From: Diogma glabrata | Lineage: Eukaryota > Arthropoda > Insecta > Diptera > Cylindrotomidae | Reading direction: 5' to 3' | Assembly: GCA_963693315.1 (NCBI GenBank) | Contig: OY856186.1 | Coordinates: 71,012,019-71,076,018 of the forward strand | DNA length: 64,000 nt | In this document: piece by piece, positions 33,880-45,973 of the stretch | Layout: every line of letters starts with the position of its first letter | Numbering within the stretch: position 1 is the stretch's first letter | Notes under the pieces: generated by a model | Told to the model about the DNA's origin: nothing | The model's input: only the letters and a program-made list of their open reading frames with translations | The model's database searches: none | Translations under genes and position numbers: made by a program

Positions 33880-34989
33880 TTCGAAATAATTTCAATAAAT
33901 CTCAACTCCATAGTAGCACGTCATAAAAGAATAGAACTTCAACATTTTCTTTTAAAATTGTTTTAGTGAATGAAACTCATCTCAATCCTAGACACAATGT
34001 CATGCTTCCTAATCATTCATTTGTTATAAATGACTCTGGCTGCGGCACTGGTATTATTATACCAAACAACATCTCATTCTCATATAAGCTAATTCCCAGT
34101 CTCAATATTGGTAAATCTTCAATGACACCAATTGAAATTTCATTTAAATCTTCCCAATTGTCCCAAAAATTAATTCTCATTTCGTGTTATTTCCACCCGC
34201 ATAGTACGGGTGCAGAAGTACACTGCCTTCTTGATCACCTCTTCACCAACCTCCCACAATCGGTGCCCTTCATCGCTGGTGGAGACTTTAATGTACGTTC
34301 TATCAAGTGGGGTGACACTGTTAGTAACAATATTGGTAAGATTATTGATCAGATGGTGGACAAACAATCCCCACTTTTTCAATATCTTCTTTCCGCCTAA
34401 TCCAACAAGGTTGCAGAGCCACCTTGACTTTTTCATAACTGGTAATCTCAATTCACTCTTTGATTTAAATCATAAATCTCAGTGTTACACTTCAACTTTT
34501 TATTCCGACTATTATCCGGTACATCTGAAGTTAACTCAAAGCACTCCAAGTCTTTTTGAAAATAATTTTCAAAAAGCCGATTACTCATCATTCCAAGACA
34601 CCGATTGGCTTAAGCCAAAGACAGCTTAACCTTAAATCAGTTGATATGCTTTTAAAATATTCCAAAGATCTAAATTGGATGTGATCATCCAAGAATTTAA
34701 CATCATGATAAATTCTACTTTTCAAGAAAATTCAAGAAAAGTAAGTCCCATATCATACAACAACCTTTATTCTATGCCTAAAATCGTAAAAAAGATGTTA
34801 AAAATCCGCTCGAAATGGAGAAGACAACTTAAACGGTTACATCTCCATTTTCTTAGTACCTCAAATACAGAATACAAAACTCTTAACTCAAAAATTAATT
34901 GTATTTCAAATATGATTAAAAATCATATAGAGACGGTGCTCGAAGATCGTTTTAAAGCATCATTAAAGAAAATTATCCCGTCCAATAAT
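33880..34989 (+). pseudogene. LINE A ORF2, endonuclease part
   Basis: ISINLNSIVARHKRIELQHF opens the domain, then VNETHLNPRHNVMLPNHSF (metal-binding Glu), IAGGDFNVRSIKWGD, HLDFFITGNL and a degraded SDYYPVHLKL where active enzymes have Ser-Asp-His. A basic linker (RSKWRRQLKRLHLHF) follows. The text stops at SNN (34989) at the left end of the 8.2-kb element and continues at 43203 with MFRQINQITG. Confidence 0.8.
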
Positions 34990-35014
34990 GGGCCATATGT
35001 ATAAAACCTAGTAA

Positions 35015-37370
35015 CTAGGTTTTTTAAGTGTTTACTAGCTTTCGTATGCATAAAAAAGTATTCTAAACTTTACTTTACTAGCTTGCTAAAAAAAAACATC
35101 GAATTGTTTTGTTTTTGAGTGTTTGCTATGTTTGGTATGCATAAAAACCTAAGTTTGCTGGATCTATGCTGGTATATACTATAATCAAACCTAGTGTCTT
35201 ATTTACCACACTAAAAATATTACTAGGTTGTTAATTTATAGTTTTTTATTTTTGAGATGTGATATGAATTCGAAAACAAGACAGATGTATTGAATTTATT
35301 GGTTTTTTTTATTCTGATTTGGCAGATGAAATATGTTTTCGTGCATCAAAGTTTACAAATTGCGTAAGCCGGGTGAAGGAACAGTAAATTTTAGACACCT
35401 TTAGAAATGGTAAACTTTTAAGACATAGTAATTTACTCTTGTTGAAATAACTGAAGCAGAATCAACCCAATCTTCAGAGTAAAGTAATTAATATTAACAA
35501 CTCGGAATCAATGAGATGCAATACCTATAACGAATGGTTTCACTTACAGACTTGTTGTTCGTTCATGATGTTTCTTACTTTTGGTTCAATGTACTTTGCA
35601 CGTTTTTTTTCCAAATTTTATGTGCCTATACACTTTGGCTTTTAAATAATCGTTCAAGTGTCGGCGGAATGCAGAACGTGCAAAATGATTAGCAAATGAG
35701 ACGGATCAAGGTTTAACGCGACCCATGCCAATAAGAAGTGATTTACGTAAAAATTTTAAGTCAAAATTGTCACATAAAAAATATGCAAAATGAAGACGTT
35801 TGTCATCTAAGAAAAAATTTCAAATTTGTGACAGACTTAACAGCAAGAATTATTCATAAAACCTACCGTAATTGTTTTTTGAATGAGTAATTCTCATAGT
35901 TTGGAGAAAGCAATTTTGTAATATTTTTTGCTAGTTCTGCAGAAAGGGCAAGATCACTTCCCTCCAGAGCAATGGAGCCAATATTTTACCAGTTTCCTGG
36001 TAAAAAGAATCACTTCTATTTTTGCAGGATTATTTTCTAACCCACATTTTTGGCCCATGTCAATGTTATTGAAAGGGTGGTATTGGCTCGTCTAACGTAC
36101 TTTGACTAGAATTATTCAATCCTTTTCGCACTTGAGAAGCTCTAGATTGTTTTCAAAAGCATAGCTTTTAAACAGCAAAAGTCCTTTCCGTTTATCGTTC
36201 TCAAGACTGTCATTCTAACCTTACCAGCCTAAAGAAACGTCTTTTGCTAATTTTAGAGCTTTAAATCCCCTTGTGTCTTTAACATAATCTATAGCAACAA
36301 AAATAAAAGCCGGATACCAACTTATAACAGTAAAAATACAAAAACTAACAATAGTATTTCGTTATAGCTTAAATTGTAATGAAGACAAATTAATCCAGAT
36401 ATAAATATTAATGCTGAGAACTACATGTTATTTGCAAGAATAACATGTAGTTCTAAAACACAGGAGCAAGTCTTGTATTCAACAGTTATTAGTGATTTCA
36501 ACGATTTAGTTAACACACATTTGGTTATACCCCCGGAAACCTGTTGCACCAAGCCACGAGGCGTCAATTTATCAAAACAAAATTTCTAGCATAATTCGAT
36601 ATACCCATCGCCAAGGCATACCATCGCTAGTAAGAGGAGCGCCTTCGATTATCACACATTTGTAATAAGCTCATTAAATAAGACAAAACAGAGTGTTGCT
36701 TGAGCGGTGGAACCAATGATTCATTGCAAAAATAAAAGACTGTGTAAGCCGCAGTTCCAAATCAGAAACGTAATAAAACCGATTCACGGCATGCCCACGA
36801 CTAATAAAAAGAGGTACGCCAACGAATTCAACCAGTTCATTTTACACCCCAAATACATTGGAAAAACGTATAGGAAAATCTCAAAAACAATACACAAATT
36901 GCCATCTGATAGCTGAAAGCAATCTACGAAAGATTACGTATCAAATCTACGAAAACCTTCAAAGCACTTATGACAAATAGTCTATCGCCAATTGTTCTGA
37001 AAAGAAATTGGGCTGCATCTTCATTCTTGCATGTCTGACTAATGAAAGATCAAACATAAAATGTTTCGAAGTTTTAGAAGAAATTATTACTTAAAAACGG
37101 GTTCTGAATAAAGATTTTTTTTCTTCAATAAAACTTTTTTTCTTCAATTCCATGTAAACAAACACAAAAATATAAAATAAAATGAGTATTTTAATGTTGA
37201 ACTTCTTCTTATAATTATTAACATAAAATTCTCCAAATTTACTAAATAAATAGATAAACTGGAAATATATACGAAGATATATAACCAATAAGCTATTTAT
37301 TTCACAACTCAAAAAAGTTTGTTATTTAAATTCCTAGTAAACGCCATAGCAACAACCTAGTGCGATGTTC
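35015..37370. other. Interior of the TIR element, unassigned
   Basis: The frames present, such as 36707-36916 (basic, 69 residues), show no transposase motif that I can name. ACCTAGT/ACTAGG motifs at 35195-35230 and 37330-37360 repeat the terminal sequence. Confidence 0.45.
36417..36454. repeat. Perfect 16-bp hairpin
   Basis: AGAACTACATGTTATT, loop TGCAAG, then AATAACATGTAGTTCT. There is no mismatch in the stem. Confidence 0.95.
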
Positions 37371-37411
37371 ATTCAAGATGGCGTTCGAGTAGAGTTTTCT
37401 GTCGCGACTCG

Positions 37412-37970
37412 CAGTAAATTAAATTAATTTTAATTAAAATAAATAGTTTTTCAATCGCAAATTGGTGGTTACTTATTTCAAGTGGAAGTGTTTCTTGATC
37501 ATTATATAATCAAGTAAAATAAATAGTGTTCTTGAACATTGTATTACATTGTATTCAAAATTTCAAGAAAAACATTACATATTTCAAGAAAAACATTTTA
37601 AAATTACAGTTTTGAATGCTTGTTAATTAAATTTTAAATTCTTTAAAATAACCTTTACGTTATTTTAAAGGCCAACACTAACTCACACGTAGAAGACTGA
37701 CAGTAAATTAAAATATTTAGTCACATAGTTCTTTGATTGCAAATCAGTGGGTTGTTACTTCTCGTTAAATTTGTGAATTTAGAAGTCTTTCTTGAACATT
37801 GTATAAACCAGTGCAATTAAAAGTGTTTCTTGAACATTGTATAAACAAGGTTACCAAAATTTCAAGAAAATCATTATATATAATTACAGTTTTGTGTGCT
37901 TGTAATTAAATTTTTAGTTCTATTGTGTGTTACTTTACGTTATTTCAATGGCCAACACACACGTAGAAGA
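37412..37970. repeat. Two tandem 5' monomers of LINE C (about 280 bp)
   Basis: CAGTAAATT starts units at 37412 and 37701, and ACGTAGAAGA ends them at 37696 and 37970. Both contain TTTCAAGAAAA, TTACAGTTTTG and TTTACGTTATTT. The second unit overlaps the ORF1 start (CAATGGCCAACAC). In the first unit the same place reads AAAGGCCAACAC, with the ATG lost. So the ORF1 start lies inside the repeated unit. Confidence 0.88.
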
Positions 37971-38889
37971 TAATAAATCTGGTAAATCTATGCGATCCAC
38001 ACGACTGCAAACAAATTTAATGGCTTCAAATGATTCGGGTGATCAGCAAACTGTATCAACTCCCTCTTCCTCCAAGGGTAAATCTATACGATCTACACGA
38101 CTACAAACAAATTTAATGGCTTCAAACGAGTTAAGTGATCAGCATACTGTTCCAACTTCCTGTTCAATCGAGAGTATTGATCTGAAATTCAACGCAAGAA
38201 TGGATAAATTTCATGACGATCTTTCAACTAAAATTTATTCTATAGTAGACGAATTTAAAAATGATATCAAAGAGGAAATTATTAAAATGGCAATTCGGTT
38301 GTGAAAAATATCTGAATTGAAAAACAATTTAGTTTCTCTTGATAAAAAAATTAATAATAATATGGATGCTTTTCGTAAGGATTTTGAATTAGTAGTTACT
38401 GGTATCCCCCATGTTCCAAATGAAAATCTGCATAATATCTTTCAATCTTTATCATATAATTTTGGATACAAAGCGACTAGTGGTGATGCTGAAGAAGGTA
38501 CTACAGTCCCATTACCATATGTTGATATTTTTCGTCTAAGAACACATTCTGCTGATGCAGCTAAGCCCCAACAGCCATTGCTTATACGTTTTGCAACAAT
38601 TTTTCATAAGGACCAATACTTCGGCCGTTTTCTCAAAAACCCAAAAATACGACTAGAGAATATTCGAGGGTTCAAGGGCAATGGCCGCATTTTTATTCAA
38701 CAAAATCTAACAAGGGAATATTACAAAATACATAAGCTGGCCTTATCATTGAAAAAGTCTGGGAAGATTCATCAAACCCGTGTTTTGAATGGAACAGTGG
38801 CTGTTAAATTATGTGAAGAAAATGACTTTATAATATTTAATACTTTAGAGGACCTTCAACTAGATCATTTTAATGTCATAAATTTTTGA
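37948..38889 (+). pseudogene. LINE C ORF1 (L1ORF1p-like RNA-binding protein)
   Basis: ATG 37948 begins MANTHVEDNKSGKSMRS. A 20-residue block around SIRSTRLQTNLMAS is repeated twice. One in-frame stop (38302-38304) interrupts; the same frame continues with a heptad-like segment (about residues 105-150) and then ELVVTGIPHVPNENL, LLIRFATIFHKDQYF, GRIFIQQNLTREYYKIHKLA and LKKSGKIHQTRVLNGTVAVK. That order, coiled coil then RRM-like then C-terminal domain, is found in ORF1 proteins of L1- and CR1-like LINEs, which coat the RNA. Apart from the single stop it is complete (313 residues). Confidence 0.75.
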
Positions 38890-39070
38890 TTGATTTTAAT
38901 TAATTTTTGTTTTGATTGATTTGTTTTTTTTGTGTGTGCTTATATCATTTACAGTCTATTTACAATTTATAAACAATACATTGAAATAATTGTTGTTCAA
39001 ATAAATAATTTTAATTTTCTAGCTATTCTAATTGAACTAACTGTAAGTATAGATATATATTTGTATATAT

Positions 39071-42000
39071 ATGTGTGTTTATGTATTCATAATGTTGAGT
39101 TTTACAAGTGTTGAATTACAAGATCCTCACAATGATATATCTATGTCCTCACCGTCATCAAATAATAATATTCATGAAAATTTTTCTGTTAATGCAAATG
39201 GTTTTAAGCTTAATTTTGTAATGCAAAATATACGAAGTGTTAGAAGAAATTTAAATGACTTTTTAGTTTATCTAGAATCGGTAAATGCGAAACCTGATTT
39301 CATGTTTCTAACTGAAGTTTGGATTAGGTCAGATGAGACTAACTTATATTTACTTGATGATTATGAGCTGTTTTCAAACTGCAATGATAATTATGCATCG
39401 GGTGGTGTAATAATTTATAAACGGAAAAATTTAAACTTAAACTGTGTTTTTGTTCAACATTCTTTCATTAGTGCTGACATACTGTCCTTTAGTTTTCGTG
39501 TGGATGATGAATGTTTTACGTTTATTTGTGCTTATAGGTTACAAGCTGTACATACGAGTATTTTCCTGAATGACTTGAAAACGTTGTTAAACAATACGCC
39601 ATCTAAAAACTTGTTTGTTTTGGGAGATATTAATATTAACATATTAAATAACTCAGGTGCTAGTGATGACTATGAATTTATAATGTGTTCCAACGGTTTG
39701 GTCTCGGGTGTTAATCTTGCTACCAGAAATTCAGGTTCATGCATTGACCATATATTCTATCGATACAGTTCTAAGCTAGATTTTAAATGTGACATAGAAG
39801 TTAAAGATATCAAAATCACAGATCATTCACTTGTAATATGTATGTTGGAATGTAGTGAATTAAATTTAGAGAATTGTGCTGACTCTGGTAGAAATTCGTA
39901 TCATCGAATTAATTATTGCAATTTAAAAAAACAACTTCTGAGTGAAGACTGGATTGATGTCTACAGTCAATCTGATCCCGATGTAGCTTTTGATACTTTT
40001 TCTTCTATTTTGGATGGTTATGTGAGAAGCAATACGAATGTTATGGAGAGACCAAATAAATTGAGAAAGTTAAAACCTTGGATGACTGATCAACTTTTAA
40101 AAGTTATAACTAAAAAAAACAAGTTAATTAGATCGTCAAACAAACATCCTAAAAATGCGGCTCTAAAAGTGTATGTTAAAAAATATATTAAAATCACGAA
40201 TAATTTAGTTGAGGATACTAAAAATAAATACTTCCTCAAAAAGTTTGAAAAAAATAAACATAATTTAAAAATGCAGTGGAAAACTGTTAACGGTTTGATT
40301 TGTAATAAAAAACCAAATAACCTTATTACTGAAATTCTGACTTCTGATGGTACAATTTCCAACAATTCATTGAATATTGCTAATACTTTAAATGATTATT
40401 TCTCAACTATTGCAATGAATTTAAATGACAGATTTTTAAATTCCTCTAGCATTGAACAGACTAATACGCATATTGAACTTAACAGCATGTTTTTGGCTCC
40501 TATTCCAGCTTCGGAAATATTAAAAATTATTCTTGGATTAAAAAATACCAATAGTTCAGGGTACGATAATTTCAGCAGCGTGTTAATTAAGCAAATTGTA
40601 TTTTACATTGTTGATGTCATAACTTATATATTTAATCTTAGCTTGGAAAAAGGCATTTTTCCAAATAGCTTAAAATTGGCGATAGTTAGTCCTCTGCATA
40701 AAAAAGGTGACAAGACTTTGCCAACTAATTACCGACCGATCTCATTATTGTCTGTTTTCTCCAAAATACTTGAAAAGGTGGTCAAAGCTAAAATTCTTAA
40801 TTTTCTTAATGCTAGGAAATTTTTTAATAGTGCTCAATTTGGTTTTAGGGAAGGTCTATCGACTGAGTCAGCACTCCTAAATTTTTTAAATGGTGTTCAT
40901 GAAGGAATAAATAATGGTTATCTGGTATCTGCTGTATTTATTGATTTAACTAAAGCTTTTGACATGGTTGACCATAAGTTGTTGTTAAAGAAATTGTTTG
41001 ATGCGGGAATAAGAGGTGTCCTTCTTAATTGGTTCAAATCTTTCCTCAGTAACAGAATGCAAAAGGTCAAAGTTGGTGATTGCTTAAGTAGTCTGCAATT
41101 TGTTAATATAGGTGTTCCTCAAGGCTCAGTCTTAGGCAGCGTTGGTTAAAAACACTGTTTTTTTTAAAAAAAACAAAAAAAACTGTTTTTTTTGTTTAAA
41201 ACGCGTTTTTTATTGTTTAAAACAGTTTTTTTTGTTTTTTTTGTGTTTTTTTTGTTTTTTTTTTGTGTTTTTTTTGTTTTGAATATGTTTTATGCTACGA
41301 ATATTCGTTTTTGTTGGTTTTAAATGAAAATATGTAATTGGAGTGAATAAACTTCAAAGAAATTAAGTATCATAAATATTCTCAGATTATTAAAGATTTT
41401 CCAGATTTCCATAATTCTCTAGGTTATCTGAAAATTTTTTAAAATTTTAATGACGTTTAAGGTGCTAAAAGGTTTCTTAAGATTATCAAATGTATTAAAA
41501 ACGGCAAAACACGACAGTGCACAACAGTTATATTGAATAGCAAATAAGCAGCATTGCAATATTTAAAAAAAAAACAATTTTTGTTTAAAACATTGTTTTT
41601 TTAAAAAAAAAAATTTGTTTTAAACACTGTTTTAAACAGTGTTTAAAACAAAAGTGTTTAAAACAAACCAACTCTGGTCTTAGGACCAATTCTTTTTTTG
41701 ATATACGTTAACTCCTTTTTTTCCATCGGTTTAAATTGTAGTAATATAACTGCTTTTGCTGATGATATGGCTCTAACGTACCGGGCCAAATCAGAACATA
41801 TCTTGTTGGAGCAAATAAATTGTGACTTGAGACTGTTAAGAATTTGGTTTAATTCACATCACATGATAATTAGTGATAAGACTAAAATGATGAACTTTAG
41901 TCTTGTAGGAAATCGTGTGGATAGTGCAGTTTATTTTCATTCTAATCATGTTAGTGATATGTGTGACTTGAGCTGCTTCGTTATTGAGCCAGTTTCTAAA

Positions 42001-42711
42001 TTTAAATACCTAGGTATTGTGCTAGATTCAAAACTTAACTGGAAAGATCAGGCTAATAACGTAAAAACAAGAATGCTGCAGTCTCTTAGAGCTTTTTACT
42101 TCCTAAGATGTATTTGTCCCTTAAAGGTATTGAAGTTCTTATATTTTGGGCTTGTTGACTCCAAAATACAATACGCATTGTCTTGTTGGGGCGGGACATA
42201 TTTTAACACCTTAAAACCTATTCTTATCGCTCAAAAACATTTTGTTAGAATTATTAATAAGCGTAACAGGAGAACCCATTCCTGGCCTTTGTTTAAATTT
42301 CTTGGTATTCTACCTGTGCAACATCTTTATGTTTTTAAAGTATTGACTTGTTTTTTTAAGATGAATGGTTATTTGCGTACGAGAGATATTGTCTACAGCA
42401 ATCTCAGACCTAGGAATAGAATCTTCATACCCAGATCTCGGTCAACTAGCTTTAGTAAATACTTTATATGTATAGCTCCACGACTTTTCAATAAATTACC
42501 TCTAAGTATTTCCAATTGCTCTATGTTTTCACACTTCGCAAGATTACTGAAGGATTGGTTGTTCAGCATTAATGATATTAATTCATTATTTGAAGTCATT
42601 TCATATATTCGCATTTGCTTTTCTTCGTTTTCTTTATTCTTTATTTTTTTGAATCGGTTTAATTTCAATTTACTGCTAATTTCGTTTTATATATGTTTAT
42701 TATGTTGGTAA
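39071..42711 (+). pseudogene. LINE C ORF2 (CR1-like EN-RT), broken only by a MITE
   Basis: Endonuclease motifs: VMQNIRSVRRNLNDF, DFMFLTEVWIR, VLGDININILNN, SCIDHIFYR and KITDHSLVICM. RT motifs: TNYRPISLLSVFSKILEKVV, AQFGFREGLSTESALLNF, AVFIDLTKAFDMVDH (first Asp), GVPQGSVLG, then, after the 540-bp insertion, PILFLIYVN, ITAFADDMAL (catalytic Asp pair), SDKTKMMNF and KYLGIVLDSKLNWKD. The frame is the same on both sides once the insertion and one 8-bp copy are removed, giving about 1,030 residues with no other stop. The first ATG (39071) may not be the start; ATG 39092 is equally possible. Confidence 0.92.
41137..41676. mobile_element. hAT-type MITE within LINE C ORF2
   Basis: GTCTTAGG at 41129-41136 is repeated exactly at 41677-41684. 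The element ends are CAGCGTTGGTT and AACCAACTCTG (one mismatch). An 8-bp duplication and CAG-type ends indicate hAT. The interior is almost only T and A runs with the word GTTTAAAAC repeated, many times in both directions, and codes for nothing. Confidence 0.93.
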
Positions 42712-43035
42712 AATTACCTTTAATTGTAATATTTATAGTTTTAATTATCATTTAAACATAAATAGATTATGTAAAGCCCCCACACTTTATATTTTTAGTA
42801 TTATTTTTTGTCGGGACATTTGCCACTAAACCCTTGGTTTATAAAATGTCCCTAAATTTTATTCTGGAATTTTGGTTAATCTTGTAATATGCTTGTTTGT
42901 GCTCTCCATTTGTTTACTGAATATATATGTGTGTATATCTATGTATGTATATGCATAGTTTCTTGTTTGTATAACCAAGCTATTTAATTTGAATTTTGTA
43001 TTAAATCCTATTAGTTTTTAAACAATTTCCATGAA

Positions 43036-43040
43036 TAAAA

Positions 43041-43071
<31 letters not shown>

Positions 43072-43074
43072 AAA
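43036..43074. repeat. (TAAA)n tail of LINE C
   Basis: A run of about nine AAAT units ends the LINE C 3' UTR, a microsatellite-like tail instead of poly(A), as in several CR1/L2-type LINEs. Confidence 0.9.
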
Positions 43075-43202
43075 TGTTTTTTAATACTATCCTCCTAGTT
43101 TAGTTCATACTCAAACCAATTTTTACTATACTAGCAATTTTGTATTAAACTAGGTAGTAAAGTTTAACCAGTGTTTACTAGTTTTTATACATATCGCCCA
43201 AT

Positions 43203-44222
43203 ATGTTTCGTCAAATTAATCAAATAACCGGCCGAAAGAAAGGTTATTTCACCACAATTGTAAATGATTCCAACAATGTTATTGACAGCGATGAGCAAAT
43301 CAAAACCCTCTTCGCGAATCACTACAACAATCTTTTTAAAGACAGTACTCCAACCTCTCCCGACACAAACCCCGACTTAATCGAAAAAATATTGAAAGAT
43401 TTCTTTGAATCTAACCCTTCATGCGAACGCATTCCTCTTCTCACAATTGATAATCTTAAGGCAATTATCAAGAATTTAAATAATAAAAAGTCATAAGGAA
43501 ACGATCTTATTTCCAACTTCATGATTAAAAAACTCCTCGACATCACCCTTGAGCTTCTGCTTGCAATATTTAATTGCTCTATTATATCACAATATTTTCG
43601 GAACTCCTGGAAAATTTCCAAATTAACAAATATTCCCAAACTCAGAGGTAATGTAAAAATTTCCCAGCATAGACCTATTTCTATGCTTTCCAACATAGGA
43701 AAAATATTGGAAACTCACATGCGTGATTCCCTTCTTAGCTCCACTGAAGATCTAAAAATCATCTCTGATTTTCAATTCGGATTTAGAAAACAACATTCTA
43801 CCACGGATGCTTTAACTAAATTCCATCATGACATTACCTCTGACCTTAAAGGCTTACTATATAAGCTTATAATTTATGATTTTCCTCCCTCAATCATCAT
43901 TTTTCTGAGATCTTTTCTCTCCAACAGGTCATTTAATATTGCATATAAAAATCTTATTTTTGACCTCTTTCCCATGGAAAGAGGTGTACCACAAGGCTCT
44001 GTTTCCGCCAGCTCTGTTTCCGCACTCTGTTTCTTCTTTATTCTTTGTCAATAGCTGACATCCCTAACACTTCATGTTTCTGCAAATTAACTCTTTACGC
44101 AGATGATACCCTTCTATATGCAAGTCATCACTCGCCCAGATCAGCTATCAGAGAGGTTATATCTGCATTTGATGATATATCATGGTTTTATTCAAAATGT
44201 GGTTATTGAAATAAATACGAAC
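43203..44222 (+). pseudogene. LINE A ORF2, reverse transcriptase part
   Basis: Resumes with MFRQINQITGRKKGYFT, then ISQHRPISMLSNIGKILETH and FQFGFRKQHSTTDALTKFHH. The next expected block with the first catalytic Asp is missing: the frame jumps from DITSDL to KGLLYKLIIYDFPPS. GVPQGSV follows, then in another frame LTLYADDTLLYASHHSP (catalytic pair) and SWFYSKCGY. It stops at the foldback element and continues at 45294. Confidence 0.85.
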
Positions 44223-44224
44223 AA

Positions 44225-45291
44225 TAGCCCAGTCATTTTAGCGATCAACCTCGGAATGAGAGATAATAAGCTGAATTTTCGTATATTCCTTCATTTTGGT
44301 ATTCTAAAAGTTGCCTCAAAAGTCTCATAAAATCTCGTGTGTGCGTCGTAAGTTATTCAAGGTCAAAGGTAACAAAAAACAGTTTTTCAAGATTACCTCG
44401 GTTTCTATTGCTCTAATGATGTTAACATATATTATAAAAATTGTAGAGCATTTGCAACAAATTTTATTTGAAACGATTTCTCAGCGCTCAGCCGTTTTTG
44501 CGATAGAGGGCGGTGAATTAGTTTTCTTTTCTTCAGCAGCAGAGTCCTGCATAAGCTGTTTGGCCACCAAAATAAACACAGTTTTTTTAAATCGAACACT
44601 TCATTCTTTTTTTGGGTTCTGGGTGATGATAAAGGTTGATCTCCTTCTAAGCGGCGTTTCGATGTCGCTATGTAATTTTTACAGATGTACACTTTTCGAT
44701 ACTCAACATGCACATTCACAGAAGTTAAAATATTTAAAAAGTCTATGTGACCATCATTTCAATCGATACTGGTTGTTTTTTAAGTTTTCAAGCCACGCAT
44801 CTCATTACCAAAATAACCTTCTGCAAGTGGATTCTCACAAATAAAACACAAATCAGCCATAATTTTCAAAATTTTACGTCCGTCGTTGCCGAGATCGGAA
44901 ACAAGAATAAACGACAATTATTCAAAGTTCAAGGTAATATTCACGGTTGACCTTGCGTTACAGAACGTATGGCTGTGCGCAGTGCGCTCACCGCCGTCTA
45001 TCGCAATAACGGTTGAGCGCATGAAAAAATGTTTCTAATAAAATTGGTCACAAATTTTATGCTCTACAATTTCTGTCATAGATGTTAACATAATTGGAGC
45101 AATAGAAACCGAGATAATTGCGAAAAAGTTTCTTTTACATTTGACCTTGAATAACTTATGATTCAGACACGAGATTTTATGAGACTTTGAGGCAACATTT
45201 AGAACGCCAAAATGAAGGTTTATACGAAAAATCAGCTTATTATCTCTCATTCCGAGGTTGACCCCTGTTTTATGCTAAAATGACTGGACTA
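44225..45291. mobile_element. Foldback element with about 300-bp inverted arms
   Basis: The left arm (44225 to about 44520) and right arm (about 44955 to 45291) are inverted copies at roughly 80% identity. Both start TAGYCCAGTCATTTTAGC and contain CAACCTCGGAATGAGAGATA, TCATAAAATCTCGTGT and CTCGGTTTCTATTGCTC. The spacer is about 430 bp. Removing it rejoins LINE A ORF2 near EINTN and KTKLIFIRNSSS. The target duplication is unclear and no transposase is present. Confidence 0.85.
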
Positions 45292-45293
45292 TA

Positions 45294-45973
45294 AAACAAA
45301 ACTCATTTTTATTAGAAACTCTTCTTCAAGGAGTCCTGGAATCGTTTCCAAAATTAAAGACCTTTCAATAGACATAAACGGTACTATGATTCCACCATCC
45401 ACTTCCATTAAATACCTAGGTATATACTTCAATGAGCTATTTAATTTCAACCCACATGTGAAACATATTATTCAAAATTCAAATAAAGCGTATCATATGA
45501 TTTCTTTAATTTTTAAATATCCCGATGGTCTATCAACTTCAACTAAATTATTAATTTACAAGCAGTTGATTAGACCGATAGCCACCTATGCTTTCCCTGT
45601 GTGGTACACGCTTTCGAAATCCCACATGAATCTCTTATTGCTACAGGAAAGGAAGATCCTGAGACGTGCTACAAATACGTATAGACGTACGGACAATAAA
45701 TACGTTTCGAACGAACATTTATATTTCAATGCAAATCTCAACCCATTAGATCAACATCTGATCAAGTTATTGATAAACCACAATAACAGAATTATGTCTC
45801 ACCCAAATAGACTTCTCACTCGATGTAAGGACGATTTCCAGAATGAGCACGATGCTCAGGCTGACTTCATTTATCCTTCAATATTCATGGCAGTAACAGA
45901 CCGGTACTCGCATATGTTCCGAAACGAGGTCTCCTTCTACTCTGGAAGAAAACCTGGGTTTCATTATGGTTAA
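45294..45973 (+). pseudogene. LINE A ORF2, C-terminal part
   Basis: KTKLIFIRNSSSRSPGIVSK continues the RT, then SIKYLGIYFNELFNFNPHV, LLIYKQLIRPIATYAFPVWY and a tail ending SGRKPGFHYG before the stop. LINE D has the same blocks (IKYLGVNIQ, RPILTYACPIWF). Confidence 0.85.

Larger units (their letters stand above)
34990..43199. mobile_element. TIR DNA element (PIF/Harbinger-like?) carrying LINE C
   Basis: GGGCCATATGTATAAAACCT at 34990 (25-bp arm to 35014) is mirrored by 43175-43199 with two mismatches. An AAT triplet flanks both sides (34987-34989 and 43200-43202). Removing element plus one AAT rejoins LINE A ORF2 as PSNNMFRQINQ in frame. A 3-bp duplication and GGG-type ends suggest PIF/Harbinger, but the TSD is not the usual TWA and no transposase was recognised. 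ACTAG/CTAGT motifs recur near both ends. Without LINE C the element is about 2.5 kb. Confidence 0.75.

Noticed and set aside
44311..44844. A 177-codon frame in the foldback element
   Set aside because: Most of its first part is arm sequence also present inverted at 45035-45250, and it crosses from arm to spacer without a domain.
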